A DNA stretch of 55,529 bases from Planctomycetota bacterium (GTDB lineage Bacteria; Planctomycetota; Phycisphaerae; Sedimentisphaerales; Anaerohalosphaeraceae), in assembly GCA_003644205.1 (NCBI GenBank), contig QNBT01000001.1, positions 1 through 55,529 of the forward strand, in the 5' to 3' direction. Positions 1 through 8,676 of this stretch are shown here, piece by piece. The notes under the pieces are model-generated. The model saw only the letters and a list, made by a program, of their open reading frames with translations, ran no database searches and was not told the DNA's origin. A program made the position numbers and the translations under genes. Numbering within the stretch: position 1 is the stretch's first letter; the number at the start of each line of letters is the position of its first letter.

Positions 1-49
1 ATGAACAACCGGATTACCCCCAAACTTTGTGACGTTAATAAAAACCAAC

Positions 50-139
50 GGAGAGGGCGGGATTCGAACCCGCGGTGCGGGTGTTTACCCACACGACGGT
101 TTAGCAAACCGTTGCCTTAAGCCACTCGGCCACCTCTCC
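50..139 (-). tRNA. tRNA-Ser (anticodon GCU)
   Basis: A 90-nt sequence folds into a full class II cloverleaf. It has a 7-bp acceptor stem (GGAGAGG/CCTCTCC), a D stem GCC/GGC, a 5-bp anticodon stem ACGGT/ACCGT with loop TTGCTAA (anticodon GCT), an 8-bp variable arm, and a T stem GCGGG/CCCGC with loop TTCGAAT. The long variable arm and the G discriminator base fit serine. CCA is not encoded: GTTGG follows the 3' end. The integrase at 278 lies on the 5' side of the tRNA, not the 3' side where most integrated elements sit. Confidence 0.97.
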
Positions 140-277
140 AACTTACTTCACAGTAAGGGGTTACAAATTTTAAAAGAAATATTATTTTCCGACCCTACAA
201 CCTTGACTACAACCAAATTATACTTTACTATATAACTGTACTTTTTGATTTTATAGTTGTAGTTAAGGATGTTACTC

Positions 278-1390
278 ATGGCAAAATCCAATTCTAAAAG
301 AAAAACACGTTCCGACAAATTTCCACTTACCTTACATCCAACAGGCCAATATTGCAAGAAAATTAGGGGCAAGTTGTATTACTTTGGAACAGATAAGCAA
401 CAAGCCTTGCAGCGATACCTTGAGCAGGCGGCAGACTTGCGTGCTGGCCGAAGGCCTAAATCCAACTCCTGTAGTAGGTTGACCCTTAAGACTCTATGCA
501 ACCTTTACTTGGAACACCAAGAAGCAAGGGTCTTAGCAGGTGAGATCAAATCGCGTCAGCTTTATGACCAAACCCTGCTTCTTCGAGTTTTTGTTAAATA
601 TTTCGGCCCAAACCGCATGGTTTCGGATGTTTTAACTCTGGACTTACAGAATTTTCGAGCATCGCTGATAAAAAAGGGCAAATCTGTCAATAACTACATA
701 AGTGCAATTAAGGCAATGTATAACTGGGCGGTGGATAATGAAGTAATTGATACCATTCCAAATTTGAAAGCAATCAAAAAAGTTCCTATAGCCAAAGGAA
801 AGAAACCGATTCTTACTCCAGCTCAAATTAAAAAATTACTTGAGTATGCCAATCCTCAAATGAAAGCTATGATTTGGATGGGGTTAAACTGTGGTTTCGG
901 CTGCACAGATTGTGCTGAATTACCGTGGGAGAATCTTGATCTAAATGCGGGTCGTGTGAATTTTGCTCGAACTAAAACTGGTGTGGATCGCAATCTGCCA
1001 TTATGGAAAGAAACGGTTAGATGCTTAAAGGCGATACCAAAAATAAACAAACGTGTCTTTAATACTAAACAGGGTGACAACTGGGTTTGTGTGAAGCAAA
1101 AGCAGGCAGCAGACGGAACAATAAAGCTAATAAGTTATAATGGCATCAGTTCAGAATTCTCTAAGCTCCTTAAAAAAGCAGGCATCAAAACTACAAAAGG
1201 CGTTGGCTTTTATACGTTGCGAAGAACTGCGGCGACATTGGCCGCAAAGTCAGGCGATCCTTTTGCGGTACAGAGATTACTTGGTCATGCGGATTTAAAA
1301 ATGGCTACAACTTACGTTCAGGATGTTTCAGAGCAAACAGACCGTGTTATCAATAACAGCCGCAAGCTCATAATCCAAGATGGTTCTTAA
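278..1390 (+). CDS. Tyrosine-type integrase, planctomycete-like
   Basis: This is a phage-integrase family recombinase of about 370 aa. The N-terminal stretch FPLTLHPTGQYCKKIRGK followed by YFGTD is, from memory, typical of integrases in Planctomycetota. A SAM-like core-binding region (about 65-165) precedes the catalytic domain. The C-terminus shows LRRT, LLGHAD and the Tyr nucleophile in TTYVQD. The usual first arginine (TGLR) is replaced by a CGFGCTDC segment and the box II His by Tyr, so catalysis would be variant. I chose the ATG at 278 because AAGGA lies 9 nt upstream; an ATG at 269 is also in frame. The 3' end overlaps the convergent HTH gene by 23 bp. It probably mediates integration and excision of the element. 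Confidence 0.9.
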   Translation: MAKSNSKRKTRSDKFPLTLHPTGQYCKKIRGKLYYFGTDKQQALQRYLEQAADLRAGRRPKSNSCSRLTLKTLCNLYLEHQEARVLAGEIKSRQLYDQTLLLRVFVKYFGPNRMVSDVLTLDLQNFRASLIKKGKSVNNYISAIKAMYNWAVDNEVIDTIPNLKAIKKVPIAKGKKPILTPAQIKKLLEYANPQMKAMIWMGLNCGFGCTDCAELPWENLDLNAGRVNFARTKTGVDRNLPLWKETVRCLKAIPKINKRVFNTKQGDNWVCVKQKQAADGTIKLISYNGISSEFSKLLKKAGIKTTKGVGFYTLRRTAATLAAKSGDPFAVQRLLGHADLKMATTYVQDVSEQTDRVINNSRKLIIQDGS

Positions 1391-1769
1391 CCTTTGGGAA
1401 ACGCCGGGGCCGGCAGGCACGGGTGCATTCCTTTTGGAACGGTTTTACCTTTTTGTACTCAAGGTATTGGTTCAGGCTTGATCTTTTAATCCGGTAATGG
1501 CCTTTTTGAGCAATTTTGCCGTTGCTTTCAACAATATTGACAGCTTCAAGTTCGCCACTGCGGATTAACCGATAGACAATAGATTTAGAGATTTTTAGTT
1601 CTGAGGCTATTTCATTGACAGTCAGCCAATCTGATGCAGAGAATCTGCGGGTGGTTTGGAGCATATCAAAGAACCGCCCCATGTGGGTGAGCAGGTCCCG
1701 GCATACTGAGCAATTTGTGTTATTGCTTCTTTTGGGGTTATTCAAATTGTCTGACTTTTCTGTAAACAT
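1368..1769 (-). CDS. Excisionase-like helix-turn-helix protein
   Basis: A protein of about 133 aa with a MerR/excisionase-type (HTH_17) core, WLTVNEIASELKISKSIVYR, followed by an RSGELEAVNI wing and a basic tail. Small proteins of this type sit beside tyrosine integrases and act as recombination directionality factors or repressors. It is convergent with the integrase. The ATG at 1769 was preferred to one at 1802 because the neighbouring short ORF ends at 1781. No clear ribosome binding site is visible. Confidence 0.75.
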   Translation of the reverse strand: MFTEKSDNLNNPKRSNNTNCSVCRDLLTHMGRFFDMLQTTRRFSASDWLTVNEIASELKISKSIVYRLIRSGELEAVNIVESNGKIAQKGHYRIKRSSLNQYLEYKKVKPFQKECTRACRPRRFPKVKNHLGL

Positions 1770-1780
1770 GATGTAACTGT

Positions 1781-1930
1781 TTATCGCTGCTGAAATAAAC
1801 ATGGCCTTTTATATTTATTCATTAACCCTGTAATAAAGCACTTGCCAGCGGGACAGAATCGTCTCAGCAAAGGGTGTTCGCACTCGACAAACATAGGGTT
1901 TTCGGTGGCAAATGCGACTATGGCTTTCAT
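1781..1930 (-). CDS. Small hypothetical protein, 49 aa
   Basis: A 49-aa reading frame starting MKAIVAFATENPMFVECEHP, with three cysteines and a basic end. Its ATG overlaps the stop of the upstream 38-aa frame (ATGA), suggesting translational coupling, and 11 nt separate it from the HTH gene. I do not recognise the family. The coupled arrangement is the main support. Confidence 0.45.
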   Translation of the reverse strand: MKAIVAFATENPMFVECEHPLLRRFCPAGKCFITGLMNKYKRPCLFQQR

Positions 1931-2043
1931 CTTTTGACAATCATTGGTTGGATTAGGTCTGTCTGATTACGTACCATTGTGCCATAGCGACCAATGGCCG
2001 CGAGTTCTTTCCAGTCAAAACTTGTTTCAGTTTGCTTATTCAT
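1927..2043 (-). CDS. Small hypothetical protein, 38 aa
   Basis: A 38-aa frame beginning MNKQTETSFDWKELAAIGRY lies 17 nt downstream of nrdJ and couples by ATGA to the next small frame. Composition is protein-like and the spacing fits the operon. No known family and no strong ribosome binding site. Confidence 0.45.
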   Translation of the reverse strand: MNKQTETSFDWKELAAIGRYGTMVRNQTDLIQPMIVKR

Positions 2044-2060
2044 AATCTCAGCTCTGACTT

Positions 2061-4424
2061 TTATTGGCACTTGGTATACCAGCAATTATCACATACATTG
2101 CAGCCTTCCTGTCTTCTGAGAGGGTAGCCGCATTCAGGGCATTTATTTGTGGGGACAACTCTTGCATATTCACAATTTCCCTTTAAGGTCTCTAAGGCTT
2201 CCTCCAGGGCCGCAGCTATAGCATCGGCACAGGAAACTACAGAAATATCTTTGTTAGTCTTTCGGCGTGCAATCGTTGAAAGACAGCGTATACCCTTTAA
2301 CTGTTCTATAAGTTCTCTGGGATCTACACCCGACCTTAACCCTATAGAAACACTTCTACATAACCCTTCTGTTTGTGCGGCACAGCCGCCACCACCGCCA
2401 CCGCCAGCTTTTCCAAGACAGGCAAATACCTCACAAAGGCCGTATGCATCCCAGTTAACCGTTACGAAGAGTGTGCCGCAGCCTGTGCGATATTTGGTTG
2501 TCTGACCTTTGTTCTGGCGGGCTCTCGGTCTTGGAGAAATCATGTTCGTAAGAGGCTGAACCGTTTTATGAGCAGTAGTAATAATTTGATGTTCACGTGC
2601 GCCATCCCTATAGACTGTAATGCCTTTACAGCCAAGCTCGAAAGCTAATTTGTAGGCCTTATCTACATCAGTAACAGCAGCGTTTTTGCTCAAATTTATT
2701 GTCTTGCTGACTGCTGCGTCACAGTGCTGCTGAAATGCAGCCTGCATTTTGACGTGCCATTCAGGGGCGATCTCTAACGCGGTTACAAAAACACGCTTGA
2801 TTTTTTCAGGAATTCCCTCGATATTCTTCAGGGTGCCTTGTCTGAGTATCTCCTCTATCAGGCCAGGTTGATAGAAGCCCTGGTCTTTTGCTACCTGCTC
2901 AAACACAGGGTTAACAATGACGGTTGTTTCTCCTTCTACTTTTCGTTCGTACACCAGTGAATAAACTGGCTCGATGCCGCCAGAACAGCCTGCGATAATG
3001 CTTATCGTGCCGGTCGGAGCTATGCACGTAACAGAAGCGTTGCGAATGTTTATGCTCTTTTGAGTTCGCCATGTGCTCTGGTCCCAGTTTGGAAAAGCCC
3101 CTCGTAAATTGGCAAGGGCAGTACTCGCCTGGCGTGCGTCCTCGTTGATAGATTTCATAAGAGATGCTGCGAATTTAACTCCACGTTCTGAATCGTAAGG
3201 TATACCAAGCAGAAACAAACAGTTTGCAAAACTCATAACGCCCAGGCCGATTTTGCGATTTTCCTGTGCCAGGCGGAGGGTCTCTTCGACCGGGTAATCA
3301 GACACATCAATGGTATTGTCCAGAAACCGCACCGCCAATCTGACAGTCTGGGCCAGCGCGGACCAATCCATCCTTGCTCTGCCGTTAAGAGATGTTACGA
3401 ATTTGGCAAGATTGATACTGCCCAGTGTGCAGGCTTCGTAAGGTAGCAGCGGCTGCTCACCACAAGGATTAGTGGCTTCTATCTGGCCAAGCAAAGGAGT
3501 CGTATTATCACGGTTTGCTCTGTCAATAAAGCAGATGCCCGGCTCACCTGTGGCGCGGGCATTTACAACGATCATATCGAAGATTTCTTTGACGGTATAG
3601 AACTCGCCTTTTGCCTGGTCTTCCGGCAGTAAATCGTCAATGGTATAGGAGCTTATGTTTACAGAGTGAGGAATAACATATCTTTTCCTGGTACGGGGAT
3701 TAACCACAATGTGTGGGATATAAGGGATTTCCATGAGCTTTTTCATAAACGCATCTGGGACTTTTACGGAGATGTTGAAGTTGGTAAAAGCAGCGGTGTC
3801 TTGTTTCGCATTCAAGAATTTTAGAATGTCAGGGTGCTCAACGGACATCATTCCCATATTCGCACCCCGGCGAAAGGCACCCTGTTGTATGGCACTTGTG
3901 GTTTCAGAGAGAACCCGCCAAAAACTTATAGGCCCTGATGTTGTACCCCCGCTTGATGTAACGATATCTCCAGTTGGCCGAAGTCTATCAAACGAAAATC
4001 CTGTGCCGCCTCCGGCCTTCTGAATTAGAGCGGTTCGCTTAACAGTCTCGAATATGCCTTCTATACTGTCCTCAATAGGTAAAACAAAGCAGGCACTGAG
4101 CATGGCATTTTCCCGGCCAGCGTTCATCAGGCAAGGTGAGTTAGGTAAGAATTTCAATTCAACCATCATCTTGTAGAATTTTTCCGTCCACTCCTGGCAA
4201 TCACAGCCGTATTGCTTCTCAGCCTGGGCAACATGTTCTGCTACACGCCAGAACATCTCTTCAGGTTTTTCATTGTTGCGGAGATAACGTTTCTTTAGAA
4301 TTGACCTTGCCAGTGGCGATAAGGTGAGTTTTTGTCCAAATTCCCTTTGTGACAGCGTTCTTGTGGACCCCTTATTTCGAGTTATTTCTGTTTCTGAGCT
4401 TATTGTATTTTGTTTTGTTTCCAT
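2061..4424 (-). CDS. nrdJ: Class II (B12-dependent) ribonucleotide reductase
   Basis: It reduces ribonucleotides to deoxyribonucleotides using adenosylcobalamin, in the cytosol. At 787 aa it has family length and order: N-terminal NSPCLMNAG, KAGGGTGFSFD, the active-site NPCGEQPLLPYE, a CIAPTGTISIIAGCSGG segment, then a TSCPD domain and a C-terminal CPECGYPLRR/CNVCDNCW zinc ribbon of redox cysteines. In the TSCPD domain the usual short KAGG is expanded to a run of seven glycines from a GGT/GGC codon tract. AGGA sits just before the ATG. It is the last large gene of the long minus-strand operon, consistent with nucleotide supply for a replicating element, as in large phages and plasmids. Confidence 0.97.
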   Translation of the reverse strand: METKQNTISSETEITRNKGSTRTLSQREFGQKLTLSPLARSILKKRYLRNNEKPEEMFWRVAEHVAQAEKQYGCDCQEWTEKFYKMMVELKFLPNSPCLMNAGRENAMLSACFVLPIEDSIEGIFETVKRTALIQKAGGGTGFSFDRLRPTGDIVTSSGGTTSGPISFWRVLSETTSAIQQGAFRRGANMGMMSVEHPDILKFLNAKQDTAAFTNFNISVKVPDAFMKKLMEIPYIPHIVVNPRTRKRYVIPHSVNISSYTIDDLLPEDQAKGEFYTVKEIFDMIVVNARATGEPGICFIDRANRDNTTPLLGQIEATNPCGEQPLLPYEACTLGSINLAKFVTSLNGRARMDWSALAQTVRLAVRFLDNTIDVSDYPVEETLRLAQENRKIGLGVMSFANCLFLLGIPYDSERGVKFAASLMKSINEDARQASTALANLRGAFPNWDQSTWRTQKSINIRNASVTCIAPTGTISIIAGCSGGIEPVYSLVYERKVEGETTVIVNPVFEQVAKDQGFYQPGLIEEILRQGTLKNIEGIPEKIKRVFVTALEIAPEWHVKMQAAFQQHCDAAVSKTINLSKNAAVTDVDKAYKLAFELGCKGITVYRDGAREHQIITTAHKTVQPLTNMISPRPRARQNKGQTTKYRTGCGTLFVTVNWDAYGLCEVFACLGKAGGGGGGGCAAQTEGLCRSVSIGLRSGVDPRELIEQLKGIRCLSTIARRKTNKDISVVSCADAIAAALEEALETLKGNCEYARVVPTNKCPECGYPLRRQEGCNVCDNCWYTKCQ

Positions 4425-4429
4425 CTTTC

Positions 4430-5197
4430 CTAATCATTTCCAAAATAGTCACTTACCAATTTGAATCCAATCCTCGTTCTCGTTTGACCCTGTATCGTAG
4501 AATCAACCTTTCGTTGTATCCTCTCCATTACCGTTTCGCTTTCGCAGACGACAAGCAAACGCTCAATACCCGCTCCTAAAGCGTTTACTGCATTAATTTC
4601 CTCGTATTGCTCACTAAGCGCGATTTCGATTCCCAGCCTTGTGGCGTCGTTTAGAATTATCAGCAAATCCAGACACGTGGTACCAATGGTTGCCTCAACC
4701 TCCGCCGTGTAGCCGTGAACCTCGTACCATTCCTTCAGGTTCTTCTGATAGTAAATATGTTTTACGCCGCCTCGTCCTCTCGGTCCTTGAGTTATGCCTA
4801 TTGCCTTGAGATATGCCGTACCCTTTGGCATTATCTGAAGCAACTTTTTCCTGCGACCCCGTCTGTTCGTCGGCAGCTCCACCTCGTCAGCCAGATGCGC
4901 CTGTTTAAGCTCTTCTCTGCATTTCTTTCCCTTGTATGAGCTAAGCCCGACCGCTTTATAGAGGGATGTCATGCACAGGTGAGGCTTTCGCCGGGCCATA
5001 GCCAGCATGTCCTCGGAGTCCCTCGATATGCGTACATTTTCCCGGGTACCTTCATTCTCTTGAGCATGAGTTTCACGAGTCGCAGATGATTTGTTGTCAA
5101 ACAGGGGCACTCTCTGTTTCCAGTACAGGCCCCTAAATCCCGTGTTCGTGTGTGGTTGGTTTTCTTTTCTCATTGTTTCATTATTTTCGTTATTCAT
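4430..5197 (-). CDS. Nuclease-like protein, partner of HerA ATPase
   Basis: A 255-aa protein. The N-terminal 60 aa are polar and disordered. Residues 65-150 carry a winged-helix-like region rich in KGKK, RRGRRKK and PRGRGGVKH. The C-terminal domain (about 160-250) reads EVEATIGTTCLDLLIILND, GIEIALS, then AVNALGAGIERLLVVC. This strand pattern matches the PD-(D/E)XK-like tail of the HerA protein at 41943-43901 (AIEIETGKSD, CREAGFDEVVVV), though the Lys of ExK is absent. It lies between the HerA gene and nrdJ, 5 nt from nrdJ. I infer a DNA-binding, possibly inactive nuclease working with HerA. A degraded copy of its 3' end lies at 14995-15064. Confidence 0.6.
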   Translation of the reverse strand: MNNENNETMRKENQPHTNTGFRGLYWKQRVPLFDNKSSATRETHAQENEGTRENVRISRDSEDMLAMARRKPHLCMTSLYKAVGLSSYKGKKCREELKQAHLADEVELPTNRRGRRKKLLQIMPKGTAYLKAIGITQGPRGRGGVKHIYYQKNLKEWYEVHGYTAEVEATIGTTCLDLLIILNDATRLGIEIALSEQYEEINAVNALGAGIERLLVVCESETVMERIQRKVDSTIQGQTRTRIGFKLVSDYFGND

Positions 5198-5255
5198 AAG
5201 TTATGTCCCCGCATGCCTCGTATTTCATCTTGTATCTGATCGTTATGTGCTCGAT

Positions 5256-6614
5256 TCATGGTGTCACCTGCAACACAAAAGGTTTTTTGATTCTGCCGGC
5301 GAGCCGGACTATGGCTTCACCAACTTGCAGCTTATGAAATTCAGCGGCTTGATCGGCGTCCAGAAGCCCCAGCGACTTGACACTATCTTCGATGTCTTTG
5401 CCGTGACCCTGGCTAAAGCAGACTTTGCTATAAGAACAACTTTTGGCACTGTCCGCGAGCAAGGCAGGCTGGCATTCACCAATGAGGAAGCCCACTCCAA
5501 ATTCTCTGCCAAAAGCCAAGATGGTGCTCATGTTTGATATCGCCTGCTGCGACTGCTCACGATATTTGGGCACTAACCTTTTTGCCTCGTCAAACACCGC
5601 CAAAGTGCGTAATGTTCCTCCTCTTTCTTCGTTTTCTATGCGGTGGCAGATAATCTGTGTGAGAAAAGTTTCGGTAAAGAAAGACTGGGCGTCCTGCTTC
5701 AACTGTGCCATCTCGAAGACCACATGATGGGCCAGTATCTCGGCCAGCGGATAACCTTGTGAGCACTCTATGATTTTTCCCAGGGCATTGCACAGGCTCT
5801 CGATTCTATTCTGGATACGCACAAACCACCTGTATTCCTCGGAGCGACGGTCCACCTTCTTGGTAAGGTCAAGCCACTTTAGATAATCACGCAGGTCGAA
5901 CAGAGACGGGTAAATGCCGTGCTCGGTGTCGTACCTGCGATAGAGTTGCAGAAGATATTTGTATGTGAGGTTCTCGGTACTCATGCCCCCGTAAAACCCG
6001 GCTGAGTTTGCAAAGACAGATGCAAGAATTCCGGCCCACTGGTGCCAGCTCCGAATCGGCGGCTCCAGGGGATTCCAGTGGAAATCATTACCAGGAAGCT
6101 TGAACTGCCACACTTCGGGGAATAACATAGTGAGGTCTTGATAATCCCGCTTAATGTCGAAGACCATAATCCTAACCATCATAGCGATAGAACTTGCGAG
6201 CAAAATCAATTGCTTCAAAAGTCGCCGTATGAAGGTTGTTTTGCCTGAGCCGATGCGGCCGGAAACATAGGTTCCCTGAACAAGTTCGGGTCTGAAAAGA
6301 CCAAACTCGCACTCTGAGTTTCTGATTTGTCCGAGTGGCAGTTCGCCTCTGGCCTGGTCTGCATCAATCGGGGGAGCAAAAGCATCCGGATCTACCATTT
6401 GTTCAACGGCACGCCTGAACAGATATTCGCGGGCGACTTCGGCGATGCGTTGATTTCCCGTATATTGGACTGAAAGAAGCAAACCCTTTACAGTCTCGTC
6501 CTCCTCGACCCTGCCAGCAGCCGCAAGTGACGCCAGCGTGGACAAAGAGGGTGCACCGGTATTCATCTTGCGGTTTTTATTTTTGAAATGGCTGTAACTT
6601 CCTTTTCTTTTCAT
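5256..6614 (-). CDS. HerA/DUF87-type DNA-translocating ATPase
   Basis: A 452-aa RecA-fold ATPase of the HerA/VirB4/FtsK group. Walker A is SGRIGSGKTTFIRR (about residue 120), FDIKRDYQDL marks the strand after it, Walker B is LAVFDEAKRLVP, and GFLIGECQPALL lies in the sensor region. An acidic and basic N-terminal region (1-100) precedes it. Such hexameric ATPases pump or thread DNA in conjugation, end resection or defence complexes. ATG at 6614 is preferred over GTG at 6620 because AAGGAG lies about 9 nt upstream. It sits mid-operon, followed by the nuclease-like gene, resembling HerA-plus-nuclease pairs. Confidence 0.85.
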   Translation of the reverse strand: MKRKGSYSHFKNKNRKMNTGAPSLSTLASLAAAGRVEEDETVKGLLLSVQYTGNQRIAEVAREYLFRRAVEQMVDPDAFAPPIDADQARGELPLGQIRNSECEFGLFRPELVQGTYVSGRIGSGKTTFIRRLLKQLILLASSIAMMVRIMVFDIKRDYQDLTMLFPEVWQFKLPGNDFHWNPLEPPIRSWHQWAGILASVFANSAGFYGGMSTENLTYKYLLQLYRRYDTEHGIYPSLFDLRDYLKWLDLTKKVDRRSEEYRWFVRIQNRIESLCNALGKIIECSQGYPLAEILAHHVVFEMAQLKQDAQSFFTETFLTQIICHRIENEERGGTLRTLAVFDEAKRLVPKYREQSQQAISNMSTILAFGREFGVGFLIGECQPALLADSAKSCSYSKVCFSQGHGKDIEDSVKSLGLLDADQAAEFHKLQVGEAIVRLAGRIKKPFVLQVTP

Positions 6615-6645
6615 TGACACAATCTCCTTAGAAATCTCCGTTTAA

Positions 6646-7122
6646 TTACCACCAATCGTCTGAGTCATCGTCCTCATCTTCTTCATCCTCATCACCTTTG
6701 TCGGACGGATTTACCTGTTCATCTTCTTTGTTGCTTTCCGCGTGTGGCTCTTCCTGTTCGGTCTCTGCAACGGCACCTGACTTTTCGGCCTCCATCTCAG
6801 CGAGCACTCTTTCTGTGTTCCTCTTTTCCTCTATCAATTCCTGCCATGTTTTTGGGTCAAGGTCATGCAGGTACTCAAGCCACTTGTCCTGATTATTGGA
6901 ATAGAACCCGGCTTTTTTGAGTTCATCGTGCTCGTAACGGCACCGCTGCAAATCACCTTCCTCCCAGACTCCGTACTTGCTGCACTGGGCACAGACAGAA
7001 TAGAGAACCTCTTCACCCGTCTCCGGGCAGTAGTTTCTGCCAGGGACGCCTCCGGAGTGTCCTCGTCGCCCCGACATTTTCATGTACTTATTTGATGAGC
7101 GTGGTCTGTAAAAGCCCGGCAT
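6646..7122 (-). CDS. Zinc-binding protein with acidic SSB-like tail
   Basis: A 158-aa protein. A basic N-terminus (MPGFYRPRSSNKYMKMSGRR) is followed by a likely zinc site (YCPETGEEV, VCAQCSKYG, RCRYEH), then a helical segment, then about 50 residues of almost pure Glu/Asp ending DDDSDDWW. Acidic tails with an aromatic tip are typical of SSB-type proteins that recruit partners, so it could dock onto HerA or replication proteins; that is inference. GGAGG precedes the ATG and the HerA gene follows after 31 nt. Confidence 0.65.
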   Translation of the reverse strand: MPGFYRPRSSNKYMKMSGRRGHSGGVPGRNYCPETGEEVLYSVCAQCSKYGVWEEGDLQRCRYEHDELKKAGFYSNNQDKWLEYLHDLDPKTWQELIEEKRNTERVLAEMEAEKSGAVAETEQEEPHAESNKEDEQVNPSDKGDEDEEDEDDDSDDWW

Positions 7123-7125
7123 GGT

Positions 7126-7629
7126 TTAAGCCTCCAAAAATTTTCTAAGCGTCTCGAAATCAAGGTTCAGCCGGGCATCTTGTTCCCGCATTACCAGCTC
7201 CACCATTGTTTGAAGAAGCCTCCTGAGAATGTCTCTGTGGTCCTGAACAAGACCCGTAAGATTCTCGTCTCTGGCCAGCGAAAGTTCCTTTACCATCATC
7301 CTCGTCTCTTCCCAGGCCCTCCTGACACTTTCCTCTTCTATAGAACTCGCAGACCGAAACGAGAGCAGCTTTCCCAGACGCAGGCTTTGCCTGTGATCTT
7401 CAACTCTCTTTTGAAATAATTTCGGCATCTGCTTGACCAGTTCAGGGAATGCCCCGGCCAGAATCCTGGCGAGTTCGACTTGGTGCTCGCTGAAGCGAAG
7501 TAAAAGCCAATGGACCAAATGCTTATCTGTGTCCTTGCCAAGGGCAGCAAGCAGGTTGGTTACGAGTTCCGTCAGGTCCAGCTCAACGTTGTATTCGCCG
7601 ACTCTAAAACCACCTATATTATCTTTCAT
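7126..7629 (-). CDS. Hypothetical helical protein
   Basis: A soluble, strongly helical protein of about 167 aa (for example LVTNLLAALGKDTDKHLVHW and KVRR-type charged helices) ending NLDFETLRKFLEA. No signal peptide or membrane segment. ATG at 7629 has AAGGTGA just upstream and lies 1 nt after the stop of the membrane gene before it; GTG at 7638 is also possible. I do not recognise a family. Its place between a membrane protein and the HerA block suggests a structural or adaptor subunit. Confidence 0.6.
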   Translation of the reverse strand: MKDNIGGFRVGEYNVELDLTELVTNLLAALGKDTDKHLVHWLLLRFSEHQVELARILAGAFPELVKQMPKLFQKRVEDHRQSLRLGKLLSFRSASSIEEESVRRAWEETRMMVKELSLARDENLTGLVQDHRDILRRLLQTMVELVMREQDARLNLDFETLRKFLEA

Positions 7630-7630
7630 T

Positions 7631-8086
7631 TTAGTCACCTTTAATTATCCAGAGCCAAACTCTCACAAGCATCGCAGCCGCTACGCAGGCGAGCACCCAG
7701 CGGCAAAGGTTGGCACCGCTCAAATGTACCAGAACCAGAGGCACGCCGTTGACAACAGTAAAGGAGGCAGCAACCAGGGCAATGGAAACCAGGAGGCAAT
7801 CAACAAGTATGTTGCCGGTAAGTTCCACCTCCATACCCATCATGACCAGTGCGGTTATACCCGTGCACAACACGAGCGAAAAGGCAGATGGAATGCCTGC
7901 ACCGTGCATAAACCGGACTACTCCAAAATAGCCGAGCAAGGGCACAGTCACGAGCACAATGCCCCATCGCAGAGACTGCTTTGCCAGTACCCACGGATTC
8001 GGTCTACCGTCGACTGCCCCTGGCCTGCGGCGTACCTTTATCGCAAGCCAGAGACAAACCAGTAATGTCACTATTTCGAGCACCAT
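7631..8086 (-). CDS. Membrane protein, about four to five helices
   Basis: A 151-aa integral membrane protein: an N-terminal helix (VLEIVTLLVCLWLAI), a basic cytoplasmic loop KVRRRPG, then three to four further hydrophobic segments (GIVLVTVPLLGYFGVV, AFSLVLCTGITALVMMG, CLLVSIALVAASFTVV, WVLACVAAAMLVRVWLW). No family recognised. With the next membrane protein and HerA it could form a membrane-linked DNA-transfer or defence assembly. Confidence 0.65.
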   Translation of the reverse strand: MVLEIVTLLVCLWLAIKVRRRPGAVDGRPNPWVLAKQSLRWGIVLVTVPLLGYFGVVRFMHGAGIPSAFSLVLCTGITALVMMGMEVELTGNILVDCLLVSIALVAASFTVVNGVPLVLVHLSGANLCRWVLACVAAAMLVRVWLWIIKGD

Positions 8087-8211
8087 TTTTTTGTAGTTCC
8101 CGATTGATCTACTTTTTCGACACCGCTTTGGTCCACTTCAGATTATTTGAAGAGCGTTTTTTCATAAGCCTGTAAAAGCCTGTCGCTCATATAGCTATTA
8201 GTCCTGGCTTT

Positions 8212-8676
8212 CTATCCGCTCAGTCTCTCCGAATACGATTGAACCCAAAACAAAGGCGCCAACGCGAGCGGATATAAAGGAAGCACCACTACAACAAGTA
8301 AAATGCGAATGGGAATGCTTACTTTAACGGCCATCACCAGACCTAATCCAGCTAACCACACGCCAAACAGGGCGAAAACGCCCAATAACGCTAACACTCC
8401 CAGGAAAATCAACCACACTTCTATAACGAATTCAGTGCACTTTGTCCGGGACTCCTGCCTTCCTGATGTTCCCCGTGCCCTTGTGTCACGCACGGTCCCT
8501 GCCGAATCGCCGAAAACGGCCCGCTTGATTTCTTTGCTGGCATGCCTGACTCCCCTGACTTCCTTTACGGTGCTATCCCATTCCACCTGTCCGTCGTAGA
8601 TGTCCGTATTTCTTTCGGGACCTCTCCCGGTGCTTACCGCATCTTCCCAGTCCACTCTTTCATAATCGCCATTCAT
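8212..8676 (-). CDS. Membrane protein with soluble N-terminus
   Basis: A protein of 154 aa: about 90 residues of charged soluble region, then two hydrophobic helices (FVIEVWLIFLGVLALLGVFA and IRILLVVVVLPLYPLALAP). ATG at 8676 overlaps the end of the E1-like gene by 17 nt, so the two are probably translationally coupled. No known family. The topology (cytoplasmic domain anchored by a C-terminal hairpin) suggests it tethers the E1-like protein or the HerA complex; this is inference. Confidence 0.65.
   Translation of the reverse strand: MNGDYERVDWEDAVSTGRGPERNTDIYDGQVEWDSTVKEVRGVRHASKEIKRAVFGDSAGTVRDTRARGTSGRQESRTKCTEFVIEVWLIFLGVLALLGVFALFGVWLAGLGLVMAVKVSIPIRILLVVVVLPLYPLALAPLFWVQSYSERLSG

Noticed and set aside
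1-50. Element boundary at the tRNA 3' end
   Set aside because: Only 49 bases lie beyond the tRNA and no matching direct repeat of its 3' end was found elsewhere in the window.
2149-2648. Open frames antisense to nrdJ
   Set aside because: They mirror the strongly conserved nrdJ coding sequence, including a proline run opposite the glycine run.
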